A DNA stretch of 64,000 bases from Planctomycetota bacterium (GTDB lineage: Bacteria > Planctomycetota > UBA8742 > UBA2392): positions 1 to 64,000 of the forward strand of contig JAHBXZ010000014.1 in the NCBI GenBank assembly GCA_019636215.1, given 5' to 3'. Positions 24,151 through 34,100 of the stretch are shown here, one piece after another. The position numbers were made by a program, and so were the translations under genes. The notes below the pieces were generated by a model that saw only the letters and a list, made by a program, of their open reading frames with translations, was not told the origin of the DNA and made no database searches. Numbering within the stretch: the stretch's first letter is position 1; each line of letters opens with the position of its first letter.

Positions 24151-24792
24151 ATGAGACGACCAACCAGGCCAGCGTTTCCCGGCATGCAACCCGGCCCCCG
24201 AGTAGCGCGCCGTTCCAGGCGCGGCCGAGCACCTGCGCGGCCCGGTTCCAGGAAGTCCAACTCGGGCTACTTTCCGGCGGCGGTGATCGCCGGTGTTCTG
24301 GTACTCGGGATTGTTGTGGCGACAGTCCTGATGAACTCCACAACGCGAAGCGAGATCAACAACTCACAGGCACCGGCACCCCAGCCAGCTGGCGCGAAGC
24401 AGCCCAGTGCCAGCCTTAGCCAACCGGTACGGCAGGGCGGTCGCATCTGGAACGTCCGCATGGTTCCACAACAGTCGCTGCGCCTGCGCGTTGATCTGGA
24501 TGATCCGGAGCCCGGCATTGCACAAGCGGCAAAGGAAGCTCACAACGCCGACAAGAAGCACTTCAAGGGCCCCAGTGACCCCGAACTCCAGAAGGTCTTG
24601 CGGGAGATAGTCGGCTTCTTGAAAAAGGCCGAATCCAGACTGGAACAGCATGTTGCAAAGAACGCCGCTGACCGCCCGCTGATGCAAAGGGTCCGAGACC
24701 TGATGAGCGAAGAGTCCTGGTACGGCGTGCTGATGACCCTGACCGACGAAAGGGTCGCGGAGTACTTCGAACAGGCCCGCGGCATAGGCTGA
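24151..24792 (+). CDS. Uncharacterised single-pass membrane protein
   Basis: No family recognised. From the ATG at 24151 the first 45 residues are very basic and Pro/Arg-rich (ARRSRRGRAPARPGSRKS), then one membrane helix (AAVIAGVLVLGIVVATVLM), then a Pro/Gln linker and a helical soluble domain of about 120 residues (KVLREIVGFLKKAESRLEQ). The basic N-terminus suggests it stays in the cytoplasm with the C-terminal domain outside. A TTG 36 bp upstream is an alternative start; neither has a good Shine-Dalgarno. The stop is 2 bp before the PhzF gene, so the two are probably one transcript. 213 residues. Confidence 0.7.
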   Translation: MRRPTRPAFPGMQPGPRVARRSRRGRAPARPGSRKSNSGYFPAAVIAGVLVLGIVVATVLMNSTTRSEINNSQAPAPQPAGAKQPSASLSQPVRQGGRIWNVRMVPQQSLRLRVDLDDPEPGIAQAAKEAHNADKKHFKGPSDPELQKVLREIVGFLKKAESRLEQHVAKNAADRPLMQRVRDLMSEESWYGVLMTLTDERVAEYFEQARGIG

Positions 24793-24794
24793 AC

Positions 24795-25568
24795 ATGCGA
24801 TACTTTCAGGTCAACGCGTTCACTCGCACGCCGCAGGGCGGAAACCCCGCCGGCGTTTGCCCCCTTGAGGCCTGGCCTGACACCTCTGTCATGCAGAATC
24901 TCGCCGCGTCGATGACACTGGCCGAGATCGCTTTCTTTGTGCCCCAAGGCGACGCCTTCGGTCTGCGCTGGTTCACGCCACAGGTTGAAATGGACCTGTG
25001 TGGCCACGCCACGCTGGCATCGGCCCATGTGTTGTTTCGTCACTTGGGGTATGCGCGGCCTGAGGTCAGGTTCCAGACACGCAGCGGCGAACTTCGCGTC
25101 TGGAACGATGGCATCGCGCTGGCCATGGATCTGCCGGCGCGGCCTGCGGTGCAGTCGCTGTTTCCGTCGGGCCTGGATGAAGCCTTGGGCGCCATTCCTT
25201 CGCAGGTGTGGCAGGCCCGCGACCTGCTGTGCGTGTTTCACAGCGCCCAGCAGGTGCGGCAGTTGAGGCCGCGCTTTGACGCGATAGCCGCGTTGGATGT
25301 GCACGCGGTGATAGCCACCGCACCCGGCGAAGACTGCGACTTTGTCTCGCGCTTCTTTGCGCCTTCGGTGGGCGTTGACGAAGACCCGGTCACAGGCTCG
25401 GCACACTGCACATTGGTCCCGTATTGGGCCGAACGCCTTGGCAAGAAGCGGTTCGATGCGCGTCAGTTGTCCGCGCGCGGCGGCGAGCTGGACTGTGAAC
25501 TTGTGGGCGACCGGGTGATCCTGCGAGGCCAAAGCGTGACTGTATTGGAAGGGCAAGCAGTGCTGTAA
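24795..25568 (+). CDS. PhzF family isomerase/epimerase-like protein
   Basis: The fold is a duplicated diaminopimelate-epimerase-like barrel. Family marks are QVNAFTRTPQGGNPAGV, the catalytic Glu in MTLAEIAFF, DLCGHATLASAHVL in the first half and DEDPVTGSAHCTLVPYW in the second. 257 residues, a little short for the family (about 280). No phenazine genes are present, so this is the widespread metabolic form with unknown substrate rather than a phenazine enzyme. Confidence 0.92.
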   Translation: MRYFQVNAFTRTPQGGNPAGVCPLEAWPDTSVMQNLAASMTLAEIAFFVPQGDAFGLRWFTPQVEMDLCGHATLASAHVLFRHLGYARPEVRFQTRSGELRVWNDGIALAMDLPARPAVQSLFPSGLDEALGAIPSQVWQARDLLCVFHSAQQVRQLRPRFDAIAALDVHAVIATAPGEDCDFVSRFFAPSVGVDEDPVTGSAHCTLVPYWAERLGKKRFDARQLSARGGELDCELVGDRVILRGQSVTVLEGQAVL

Positions 25569-25730
25569 AAGGAAAAGCAACCCATTCTGTAAGATTTAGC
25601 GCGTTGAACAGCGGCTCATCGAATGTAGCATTTCGTTATAGCGCGTAGTGCCTTGGGGGAATCCGAACGCAGGTTGCAGTCCGTCGCCAATCCGGCGGCG
25701 GAAACTAACCTGTGTCACTGGAGGCAAGCC

Positions 25731-28700
25731 ATGCGTCGTATTGCATTTGCGGCACTCTACACAATCTGCTTTGGCGCGCTGGCGTTCACGGCCGGTTGCG
25801 GCCCCGGCCTGATTGCGCTCGGCGGTGGCGGGTCTGGTGCCTGGTTCGGGTTGGCTGGCGGCGACGACGACAAAAAGAAGTCCACAGAGCCCCCCGTGCA
25901 AGGCCCTAACGTCGCACCGGCAGTCATCGTAACGGCGCTGGTACGCGAAGAATCACCGGCGCGCATCCAGTACACACTGATCGACGCCAACGCCGACGTT
26001 TGCTCGGTGCAGGTCGAGTTTGCCGAAGGCGCGGGGCCCTTCACTTCCTGCCTGCAGGGTGCCGGGGGCGATGGCATAACCGGGCTGACCAGCAGCGCAG
26101 GCGGGACAAACCATGTGTTCCGCTGGGACTTTCAGACCGACCTTGGGCCGCAACGCAGTACGAACATAAGCATTCGCATCCGCGCCAATGACGGCGCGCA
26201 GTTTGGCAGCTGGTTCACGCTGTCCAGCCAGTCGATCGGCAATGACGGGCCTGACATCGACAACGTCAACATCCTTGGCACTTCAGGCGTGGTGCTGGTC
26301 ACCTTTGACCTGCTGGACCAGAACAGTGACCTTGGCAGCTTTGAAATGGAGTGGTCGATTGATTCCGGCCTGAACTTCACGCCGGTGGTCCCATCCAGTG
26401 AGATCGTGGGCAACCCGCCTGTCGGCCTGCTCACCAGCCCCACGGGTTCTCCAGGCCAGATTGTTTGGAACACAAGTGTTGCGCTGGGCAACTATGTGGG
26501 CGAGTTCTACCTGCGATTTTTTCCGTATGACCAGCCGACCGGCTATGGTTCGCCCACACCGGGTGTACCTGTAGTGATCGGGCCGTTTGTGTTGGACAAC
26601 GCTGTGAATCAGCCTCCGGTGTTGGAACTGGCACGACTCTACAGCGGGCAGCAATTCGTGTCGAAGGTGCCGCTGGACTTCACGCTGGCCGACGGCGAAT
26701 CCGACGCAGCGGCCGTGATTGTGGCTTACTCCGTCAGTGGCGGCTCGGCCCAGCTGGCGACACTGACGCAGCAGTTCGGTGCTGGCACGGCGGGCCCGTT
26801 CCCCACAACGCCCAGCCCGACGTTCTACGGCGTGACGTGGGATGCCCTGGCCGACTTGAAGAACGAGCCCGGCATCCTGACGACCGGTGTTCCGGTGAAC
26901 GTCATCCTGATCCCGGCGGACGCACAATCTGGAACGCCCGTGATCACGGCGCAGTTCACGGTGTTCGGCAACTCAGCCCCCGAAGTTGCTTCGATCAGTG
27001 TGCTCAACACGTTTGGAAATGTTCCGGTGGTTGTGCGCTTGGTAGATGCCTCCAGCGACCCGGTAAGCGTTTCCGTGAGCTATTCCACAGATGGCAACAC
27101 TTTTTCGCCGCTGTCGCAGTCAGACTTTCCGTTTGGGAGCCTGTCCAGCTTGGCCGCCAGCCCGTCAGGCGTGGATAACGCGCTGGTCTGGAACTCAGCG
27201 CTGGTGTTCAACGGCGCGGGGGCCAACCAGCCTACGGTTTATCTGCGCGTGACTCCGACGGATCATCCGGTCAGTGGTACGCCAACGGCCGACATGACGG
27301 GCCAGTTCTTCGACAGCAATCCGTTTCCGATCATTAACAATCCTTCGGGCGCCGCGCCTGTCAGCATTTCGCTGTTCACCGTGTCGACACCGGGATCCAC
27401 GACGCCGTCGTCGCCCCAGCACGTCACGGTGGTTCCCGGCGGAACCCCGCCGGCCAACCAGCGGCACTTCAACCGTGTGATCAACCCGTCTTCAGCCGTG
27501 GGCTTTGAGACGTTCTTTGCGGTCTTCGATGGTCCAGGGTACGGCACACTGCTGGATGACCTTGGCAATCCACTGAACTACGCCACAGCAACGCTTACGA
27601 TGGAAGACCCCAGTGCCATCTTCTCGGGCGACACCATCACCATCGGCGACGGATTCAACACGCCGGTTACGTTTGAGTTTTACAACGGTGGGGTGCAGAC
27701 GTTTCCGAACCCCAACACCGTGGTGGACATTGTGGGTGCCGCCAATGCAGACGATGTGGCAGCGTTGTTTTTTGCCGAGCTGGATTCCGCGTTCGGCTCG
27801 AACTTCCTGCTGCTGGCCAGCGTGGCAGGCGACACGGTTACTCTGACGCACTACATTGCGTGCAACTCGGGCAACGCGGCTTCCCACGGGGGTTTTGCGC
27901 CGGACATGGCCTTCAGCAACCCTGGCGTGGTGACTAGCTATACGGATTTGGCGGGCGGGGCCGCGCCAACCAACGGCGTCACTTTTGTGGCACCTTCCAC
28001 GGCCCCCGGCGCGTCCGAGTCCGTCACGATCAAGTGCGAGATCGACCATCCATCGTTCTTCAACGTAAAGAGTTTTCACCAGTTGTACTGGGGCCCGACT
28101 CCTACTTCAGTTTCGATTGCTCCGAACCCTGCAACGGTGATGCTGAACGGCGCCCAGAACTTCGGTGCCACGGTGTTTCCAGGCGGGGCACCCCAGCGAG
28201 TGACCTGGGAAGTCATTGGCTCGGGCAACGGTTCGTTCTCAAGCAACGGGCTGTATCGCGCACCGGCGACAATGCCCGCGTCTTCCAGTGTCACCATCAA
28301 GGCAACATCTGTGCAGTCCGGAATCTTTGGTATCGCGACGGTGAACCTGGTTCCCGAGCCCACCAGCATCGACGTAACCAGCCAGGGTGGTGCGACCACG
28401 CTGGTTCTCAGCGGCGGGACAGCTTCTACGCTGCAGTTCTTCTCGCAGGTGAACCCGACGGGCGCGCCCCAGGGCGTGAACTGGCGCATCATTCACGCCG
28501 GCTTTGACCACGGCGGCGGCGGCGCAACGGTGGGCACTATCAGCCTGGGCGGATTGTACACCGCGCCTAACATGCTGATCAGCCCGCCGCAGGTACAGAT
28601 CCAGGCCGTCAGCCTTGTCAACTCGGCCGTGTACGGCAGCTTCAACCTGACACTGGTGGCACCGGCCCCGACCAGCTTTGCGGTGTCGCCGGCCTCGGTC

Positions 28701-31163
28701 ACTGTCTTTTCTGGCGGAATTGGTCAGCAGTTTGATGCCGTGAACTTTGTCCCGACCAACGCAAACCCGGCCGTCACCTGGGAACTTATCCCGTCGTCCG
28801 GGTTTGGCACCATTTCTTCGTCTGGCTATTACACGCCTCCATTCAACGTCGCCGCGGCCACCAACGTGACGGCCCGCGCGCGCAGCGCCGTGCAATCTAC
28901 GGTGCTGGCCGACGCGATCATTGACCTGCGCCCCAACGCCTCGGCCACACCTACTGGCGTGACCCTGACGCCGGAACAGGCCGTGACATCCGTTGTCGGC
29001 CCGCAGGTGACGTTTGTGGCAACGGTTGCGCCGGGCACGGCTCCGCAGAACATCACCTGGTCTATCGTTGGAGGCGCACCAAAAGGCAGCGTGGACGCGA
29101 GCGGCAAATACACGCCCGGCACATCGACCACCGACTACACGGAAACGATCCGTGCAACAGCCACGGGTTTCCCAACCGTGTTTGACGAATCTGTGGTCTA
29201 TGTCAGCGGCAGCGGCCATTCCGTCACGGATCGCCAGGACGTGGTCGTCGGGCGTGCCGATGCGACGCCCATCTGGGATGGCATCAACCAGCGCCTGTGG
29301 CTGATCGGCGGCCAGAGTGAAGCCACGCGACCCGACCACGAACTCCAGGTGCGCTACTACGATGTTGGTGCCGACATCCTGATGCAGGGGCCGACCATCA
29401 GCGGCGCCGGCGGCGCGTTTTCGGCACAGCCGCGCAGCGTGCAGGCAGCGCTGGATCCTGTCAGCGGCCGTATCTTTGTGGTGTGCGGGATGGGCGCGGC
29501 AGCGGCGCCGCGCATTTTCCAGTTGTCGCTGAGTACGCCCACTGCGTGGTCCGAGTTCGTCTCCCCCGGCGGTGGCGGCAACATCCCATTCATGATTTCA
29601 AACCAGCGGTACCCGCTGTGGTATGACACAACTGACAACCTGCTGTACCTGATGCAGGACAAAGCCGAAGCCTACCGCTTCAATCCGGCGACGAATCAGT
29701 GGATATCCAGGGTCAGCTGGAGCCAGCAGACTTTCGGGCCCAATGCAATTCTGAACAACGCATTTGTATGGCGCCAGGCTAACCGCGAACTGGTGTGCAT
29801 TGGGCCCCAGACAGATTTCTCCGGTGCATCCCATCGCGTACACGTGCTGGAAGTGGCCAACAGTCGCTGGATGGTGCGCACTGCCTTGGGTACGCCGCCC
29901 AGCACCGGAATCGCCGAGGCCGGCCTGTTTTTCTCTGCGACCACGGGAAGTTACTTCATGTATGGCGGCCGCGATGTCGGCACCAGCACTTTCAATGAAG
30001 ACATGCGCGAAGTGGTGATCACCAGCAGTTCCGCCACCTGGACCACGGTTGCCCTGGCGGCGCCGCAGCCGGAGCGCCGGGCACGCATGCTGATGTCCGA
30101 CACCAATGCCGGCACCGGGCCGATCTGTTACGGAGGCAGAAACATGACCGGCGTGTACGGGGATATCTGGAATTTCAATCCGACCACAAAAACATTTCAG
30201 CGCGCGAACCCGGGCGGACTGCTGCCGCAGGGGCGCAAGTTTGCCGTCGGTGGATGGATGAACGGCCAGGGGTATGTGGTCGGCGGCGAATGCGACCACG
30301 GCACCAGCGACGAAATGTGGAATGTCACCATGTCAGGCGGCGTGCCGCAGTGGAGCCTCCGCAACACAACCGGTGCCAAGCCGCCCAAGGTGTGCAGTGC
30401 TTCGGTTGCCATGGATCCGGCCGGCAACCGCTTCTTCCTGTTCGGCGGATCGGATCTGGCTGGCGGATCCAAGGGCTCCAGCGTCAATAACGACCTGTAC
30501 CAGTTTGTTAGCACGACCAACACCTGGTCTGTGATCACACCTTCCGGAACACCGCCATCGGCCCGTTTCGGCGCGGCGATGTGCCCCGTTTTCACAATCG
30601 GTGGTTCCCTGAAGGAATTGTGGATCTTTGGCGGGGAAGGCGTCAGTGGCAAGCTGAACGACCTGCACAAACTGGATCTTTCCTCGGGCCTGCCCGGAAC
30701 CTGGAGCGTTGTCGCCCAGGCATCGCCACCAGACGCGCGCGAAGGCGCAACCATGGGCTGGGATTCCAGGCGGAACTTCCTGCTGCTGGTGGGTGGGGAC
30801 TCCACGATTTCAGGGCCTAACCGCCAGTACTTTGAATTCAGCATTTCCTCAGGCATCTGGCAGGCCCGCACCGTCGGAAACACAGGCAGCGAAGAAAACG
30901 TGCACATCACCGGTGCGGTGTACGACGACCTGCACCGGCGGTTCCTGCATGGGCCTTTTGACAAGACCAAGAATCAGGCGCTGGTCGTTGCGACCGGCAC
31001 CCCGGGCTGGCAGTACATGATCTCCCCGACCACCGAGCACCATTCGGCAAGCGTAGGCTTGTTTGACCCCGCCACCGGCAGATACTGGGTTGTTTCCGGC
31101 GACCGAACCACCTCCGGCAACAAGATCGGCACCAACGCGGTTCGCACTTTCCGATTGAAATAG
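25731..31163 (+). CDS. Giant surface lipoprotein with Ig-like modules and C-terminal kelch propeller
   Basis: ATG at 25731 with CTGGAGGCAAGCC upstream. Residues 1-23 are a lipoprotein-type signal (ALAFTAGC, Cys 23), followed by a Gly/Asp/Lys-rich linker. About 60-780 hold repeated beta-sandwich modules with ANADVCSVQVEF- and SDLGSFEMEWS-type motifs. About 790-1160 hold four Big-like Ig modules, each with a GxYTAP/GLYRAP motif. From about 1165 to the end, kelch-type blades are visible (NDLYQFVSTTNTWSVI, SARFGAAMC, FGGEGVSGKLNDLHKLDL). 1810 residues, probably outer-membrane tethered. It ends 3 bp before the giant kinase gene, so lipoprotein, kinase and caspase-like protein form one unit. Direct repeats TAGCGCGT at 25597 and 25639 lie in its upstream region. 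Ligand unknown. Confidence 0.85.
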   Translation: MRRIAFAALYTICFGALAFTAGCGPGLIALGGGGSGAWFGLAGGDDDKKKSTEPPVQGPNVAPAVIVTALVREESPARIQYTLIDANADVCSVQVEFAEGAGPFTSCLQGAGGDGITGLTSSAGGTNHVFRWDFQTDLGPQRSTNISIRIRANDGAQFGSWFTLSSQSIGNDGPDIDNVNILGTSGVVLVTFDLLDQNSDLGSFEMEWSIDSGLNFTPVVPSSEIVGNPPVGLLTSPTGSPGQIVWNTSVALGNYVGEFYLRFFPYDQPTGYGSPTPGVPVVIGPFVLDNAVNQPPVLELARLYSGQQFVSKVPLDFTLADGESDAAAVIVAYSVSGGSAQLATLTQQFGAGTAGPFPTTPSPTFYGVTWDALADLKNEPGILTTGVPVNVILIPADAQSGTPVITAQFTVFGNSAPEVASISVLNTFGNVPVVVRLVDASSDPVSVSVSYSTDGNTFSPLSQSDFPFGSLSSLAASPSGVDNALVWNSALVFNGAGANQPTVYLRVTPTDHPVSGTPTADMTGQFFDSNPFPIINNPSGAAPVSISLFTVSTPGSTTPSSPQHVTVVPGGTPPANQRHFNRVINPSSAVGFETFFAVFDGPGYGTLLDDLGNPLNYATATLTMEDPSAIFSGDTITIGDGFNTPVTFEFYNGGVQTFPNPNTVVDIVGAANADDVAALFFAELDSAFGSNFLLLASVAGDTVTLTHYIACNSGNAASHGGFAPDMAFSNPGVVTSYTDLAGGAAPTNGVTFVAPSTAPGASESVTIKCEIDHPSFFNVKSFHQLYWGPTPTSVSIAPNPATVMLNGAQNFGATVFPGGAPQRVTWEVIGSGNGSFSSNGLYRAPATMPASSSVTIKATSVQSGIFGIATVNLVPEPTSIDVTSQGGATTLVLSGGTASTLQFFSQVNPTGAPQGVNWRIIHAGFDHGGGGATVGTISLGGLYTAPNMLISPPQVQIQAVSLVNSAVYGSFNLTLVAPAPTSFAVSPASVTVFSGGIGQQFDAVNFVPTNANPAVTWELIPSSGFGTISSSGYYTPPFNVAAATNVTARARSAVQSTVLADAIIDLRPNASATPTGVTLTPEQAVTSVVGPQVTFVATVAPGTAPQNITWSIVGGAPKGSVDASGKYTPGTSTTDYTETIRATATGFPTVFDESVVYVSGSGHSVTDRQDVVVGRADATPIWDGINQRLWLIGGQSEATRPDHELQVRYYDVGADILMQGPTISGAGGAFSAQPRSVQAALDPVSGRIFVVCGMGAAAAPRIFQLSLSTPTAWSEFVSPGGGGNIPFMISNQRYPLWYDTTDNLLYLMQDKAEAYRFNPATNQWISRVSWSQQTFGPNAILNNAFVWRQANRELVCIGPQTDFSGASHRVHVLEVANSRWMVRTALGTPPSTGIAEAGLFFSATTGSYFMYGGRDVGTSTFNEDMREVVITSSSATWTTVALAAPQPERRARMLMSDTNAGTGPICYGGRNMTGVYGDIWNFNPTTKTFQRANPGGLLPQGRKFAVGGWMNGQGYVVGGECDHGTSDEMWNVTMSGGVPQWSLRNTTGAKPPKVCSASVAMDPAGNRFFLFGGSDLAGGSKGSSVNNDLYQFVSTTNTWSVITPSGTPPSARFGAAMCPVFTIGGSLKELWIFGGEGVSGKLNDLHKLDLSSGLPGTWSVVAQASPPDAREGATMGWDSRRNFLLLVGGDSTISGPNRQYFEFSISSGIWQARTVGNTGSEENVHITGAVYDDLHRRFLHGPFDKTKNQALVVATGTPGWQYMISPTTEHHSASVGLFDPATGRYWVVSGDRTTSGNKIGTNAVRTFRLK

Positions 31164-31166
31164 ACC

Positions 31167-34100
31167 ATGGCCGGAAACGAACAACTGGATCGCCTGTTTC
31201 TTGACCGCGCCCGCGCCCGCAAGCTGTTATCGGCCTCGCAGGTGCAGGCTGTGTACATGGATTTACTGCTTCGCCGGCCAGCCGAGCCCGACCTGCAGGC
31301 CTACGAAGTCGTGGTCGAGCGCGGCTGGCTGGGCGTAGAAGACGCCCTTGCGTTGTTGAACGCGTCGCCCAGCGACACCATCGCCGATGTGGAAGCCCGC
31401 GTGAACAGTTCGCCGATGCTGGAGCCCAGCGCCGGCGCAGACACCCTGGACGGCGAGGAGTCCCGCCAGGGCATGGTGCGGCGGTCCTCGGACACAGAGC
31501 GTTTCACCAGCACACTGCGGCCTGACGATGAAAACGCCGAGCTTTCGCCCGACGACGTGGCAGACCTTGCCGACGACGACCCGGTGTATGCCGAAGTGCC
31601 GAAGTTTGTGGAACCGCTTGCACCAAGCTACGCCGTTACCGACGGTGGTTCGGAGGATTCGGTTTTGGAAATGGAACTGCCTCCGCCGGTGCCGGGCAGC
31701 GGAGACAGTTTGTTTGAGGAAGGTGACAGCCGGCCCATGCCTTCGCTGGCCGCCGATATTGATAGTGAGCCGATCCTTTCCGAGCGCACGCCCAGCGCCG
31801 TGTATGCGCCGTTCACGGCCGACCAGCAGCTTGCCCACTTGCCGCCCGTCGACCCGAACCAGACAGCCGACCCGTCCATCACCGCCCAGGAATGGACCGC
31901 GCCCGGCGCCACTGCCAGCGATACTGCCACCGGCGAGGGCGAGCTTGCCCCGGTGCCGGTGTTTCAGCACCGCGGCAGCAAGGGTGCCAACGTTGATTTT
32001 GCGTCGTTTGGCGAAGACGACCGAGCGCCGCAAGTGCCAGATGAATCCGAGACCTTCTCGCAGGAAATGAACGACAGCGCCGTCGGCGAAGTGATGGAAG
32101 ATGCCGACGACGGCTACTTCGGCCCGCCCGCCGACCTCACGCAGACCCCGCGCGAAATGCTGGAAGAAAGCATCGCGCCGGCCAAGCCGCTTTCCGGCAA
32201 CACACTGTTCGACAGCGAATCACTGAAGGAAGCGGCAGGCGTTGCGGCGGTCGCTGCCGATGATGACTCCGATTATGCCGCCACCACACCTCCCGCGGCG
32301 CCGCCTGCTTCACGCCGGCCCAGCGCCCCGATCACCGAAGTCAAGGATGACAGCGATGTTGACTTCGGCGTGACGATTGCCGGGCAGGAAGACTCCGGCC
32401 CGCCCAGCACCATTTACGACGACAGCGATGTCAGCCTGGCCGAGACCGGAAACACCAGCCAGATCACCGACCCCAAGATCACCACCGGCAGCAAGACACA
32501 GTTTGCCACCGGCGAGGTCGCCCGTGCCGGCCTGCAGAAAACCGACCCCAGCAAGCTGGGAGTCGAAAGCAACATCACCGGCCAGGAAATGACCCTGGCA
32601 GACCTGCGCCAGCAGATGGGACTTGGCGACGGTGTCAAGCTGGACGGCGCCGGCACCGGCAGCGCCGTCAACAAGCTGCGCAAAATCGGCGGCATGAAGA
32701 AGCGCTATTCCGTCGTGCGCGAAATCGCCCGCGGCGGCATGGGCAAGGTCATTGAGGTCGAAGACAACGACCTGCGCCGGTCTGTCGCGCTGAAGGTCCT
32801 GCGCAAGGAAATGCTCGATCGCAAGGATCTCGTGGAGCGCTTCCTGGAAGAAGCCCAGATCACCGGCCAGCTGGAGCACCCCAACATCGTGCCCGTGCAC
32901 GAAATCGGTGTAGATGGCCGCGGCAACCTGTACTTCACCATGAAGCTTGTCGAGGGTGAGGACCTGTCCAGCATCCTAAAGCGCATGCGCAAAGGCGACC
33001 CCGGCGCCGACAAGGCCTACCCGGTTGCCCGGCTGGTCGACATCTTCATCAAGATCTGCGAAGGCATCGCCTTTGCCCACAGCAAGGGCGTCATCCATCG
33101 CGACCTGAAGCCCGCCAACGTCATGGTCGGTCGCTTTGGCGAAGTACAGATCATGGACTGGGGCGTGGCCAAAATCGTGGGCCGCAAAGAAGACACCCAC
33201 GACCGCATGGTCGTGTCCGACCGCCAGCAGGACGACGCCAACCGCACCATGGCCGGCTCGATCCTTGGCACGCCAAGCTACATGTCTCCGGAACAGGCCC
33301 GCGGTGAAGTCAACTACATGGGCCCGACCAGCGACATCTTCAGCTTGGGCGTGATCCTGTACGAGCTGCTGGCACTCAAGACGCCGTGGACTGCCCAGAC
33401 TTCTGCGCAGGTTCTGGACCAGGTCAAGAACTTCAACCCGGAACCGCCCAGCAAGATGTCGCCCGATCGCAAGATTCCGCCCGAACTCGAGCAGCTTGCC
33501 CTCAAGTGCATCGAGAAGATGCCGCACAAGCGCATCCAGACGGTGCAGGAACTGGTGGACAACCTGCGTTCGTGGCAGGAAGGGCGCACACTGGCGGCTG
33601 TTGAGTACTCGATGGCCCAGTTGCTGGCCAAGTGGTTCTCGCGCAACAAGGTCGCCGTGCTGACCACCATGGCCGTGCTGGCGGCGCTGGTGATTGGCGT
33701 GGTGGTAACGGCCAATGTCGCGCGCCAGGACCGCCTGAACAAGGGCCGCGAAAGCCTGGCTGCTGCCGACCGCGCCCTTGTGGATGCCCGCGCCGCGCTG
33801 GCTCGCGAGGACTACGACACCGCGTTCAGCCTGGGCAGCGAGGCCCGCACTGCGGCATCGGCCGCCAAAAAGGACCTTGAAGACGACCCCAAGGCCGCCG
33901 AGATCGAAACCGAAGCGGCGATTGTCGCCAACACCGCCCAGCAGCAGAAGAAGTCCCGCGAAGACGAAATCCGCCGCAAGGAGCGCGACGCCGAAAAGCT
34001 CAAGGAACTCGAAGGCGCGCTGGTAGAAGCCCGCCGCATCCTGGGCGTGGCCCGCCAGCAGGATACGACCGCACAGGACCCGGCGGTGTCCAACGAAACA

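Noticed and set aside
24795-25568. Phenazine biosynthesis from the PhzF homologue
   Set aside because: No other phz genes in the window; PhzF-like proteins are common in genomes without phenazines.
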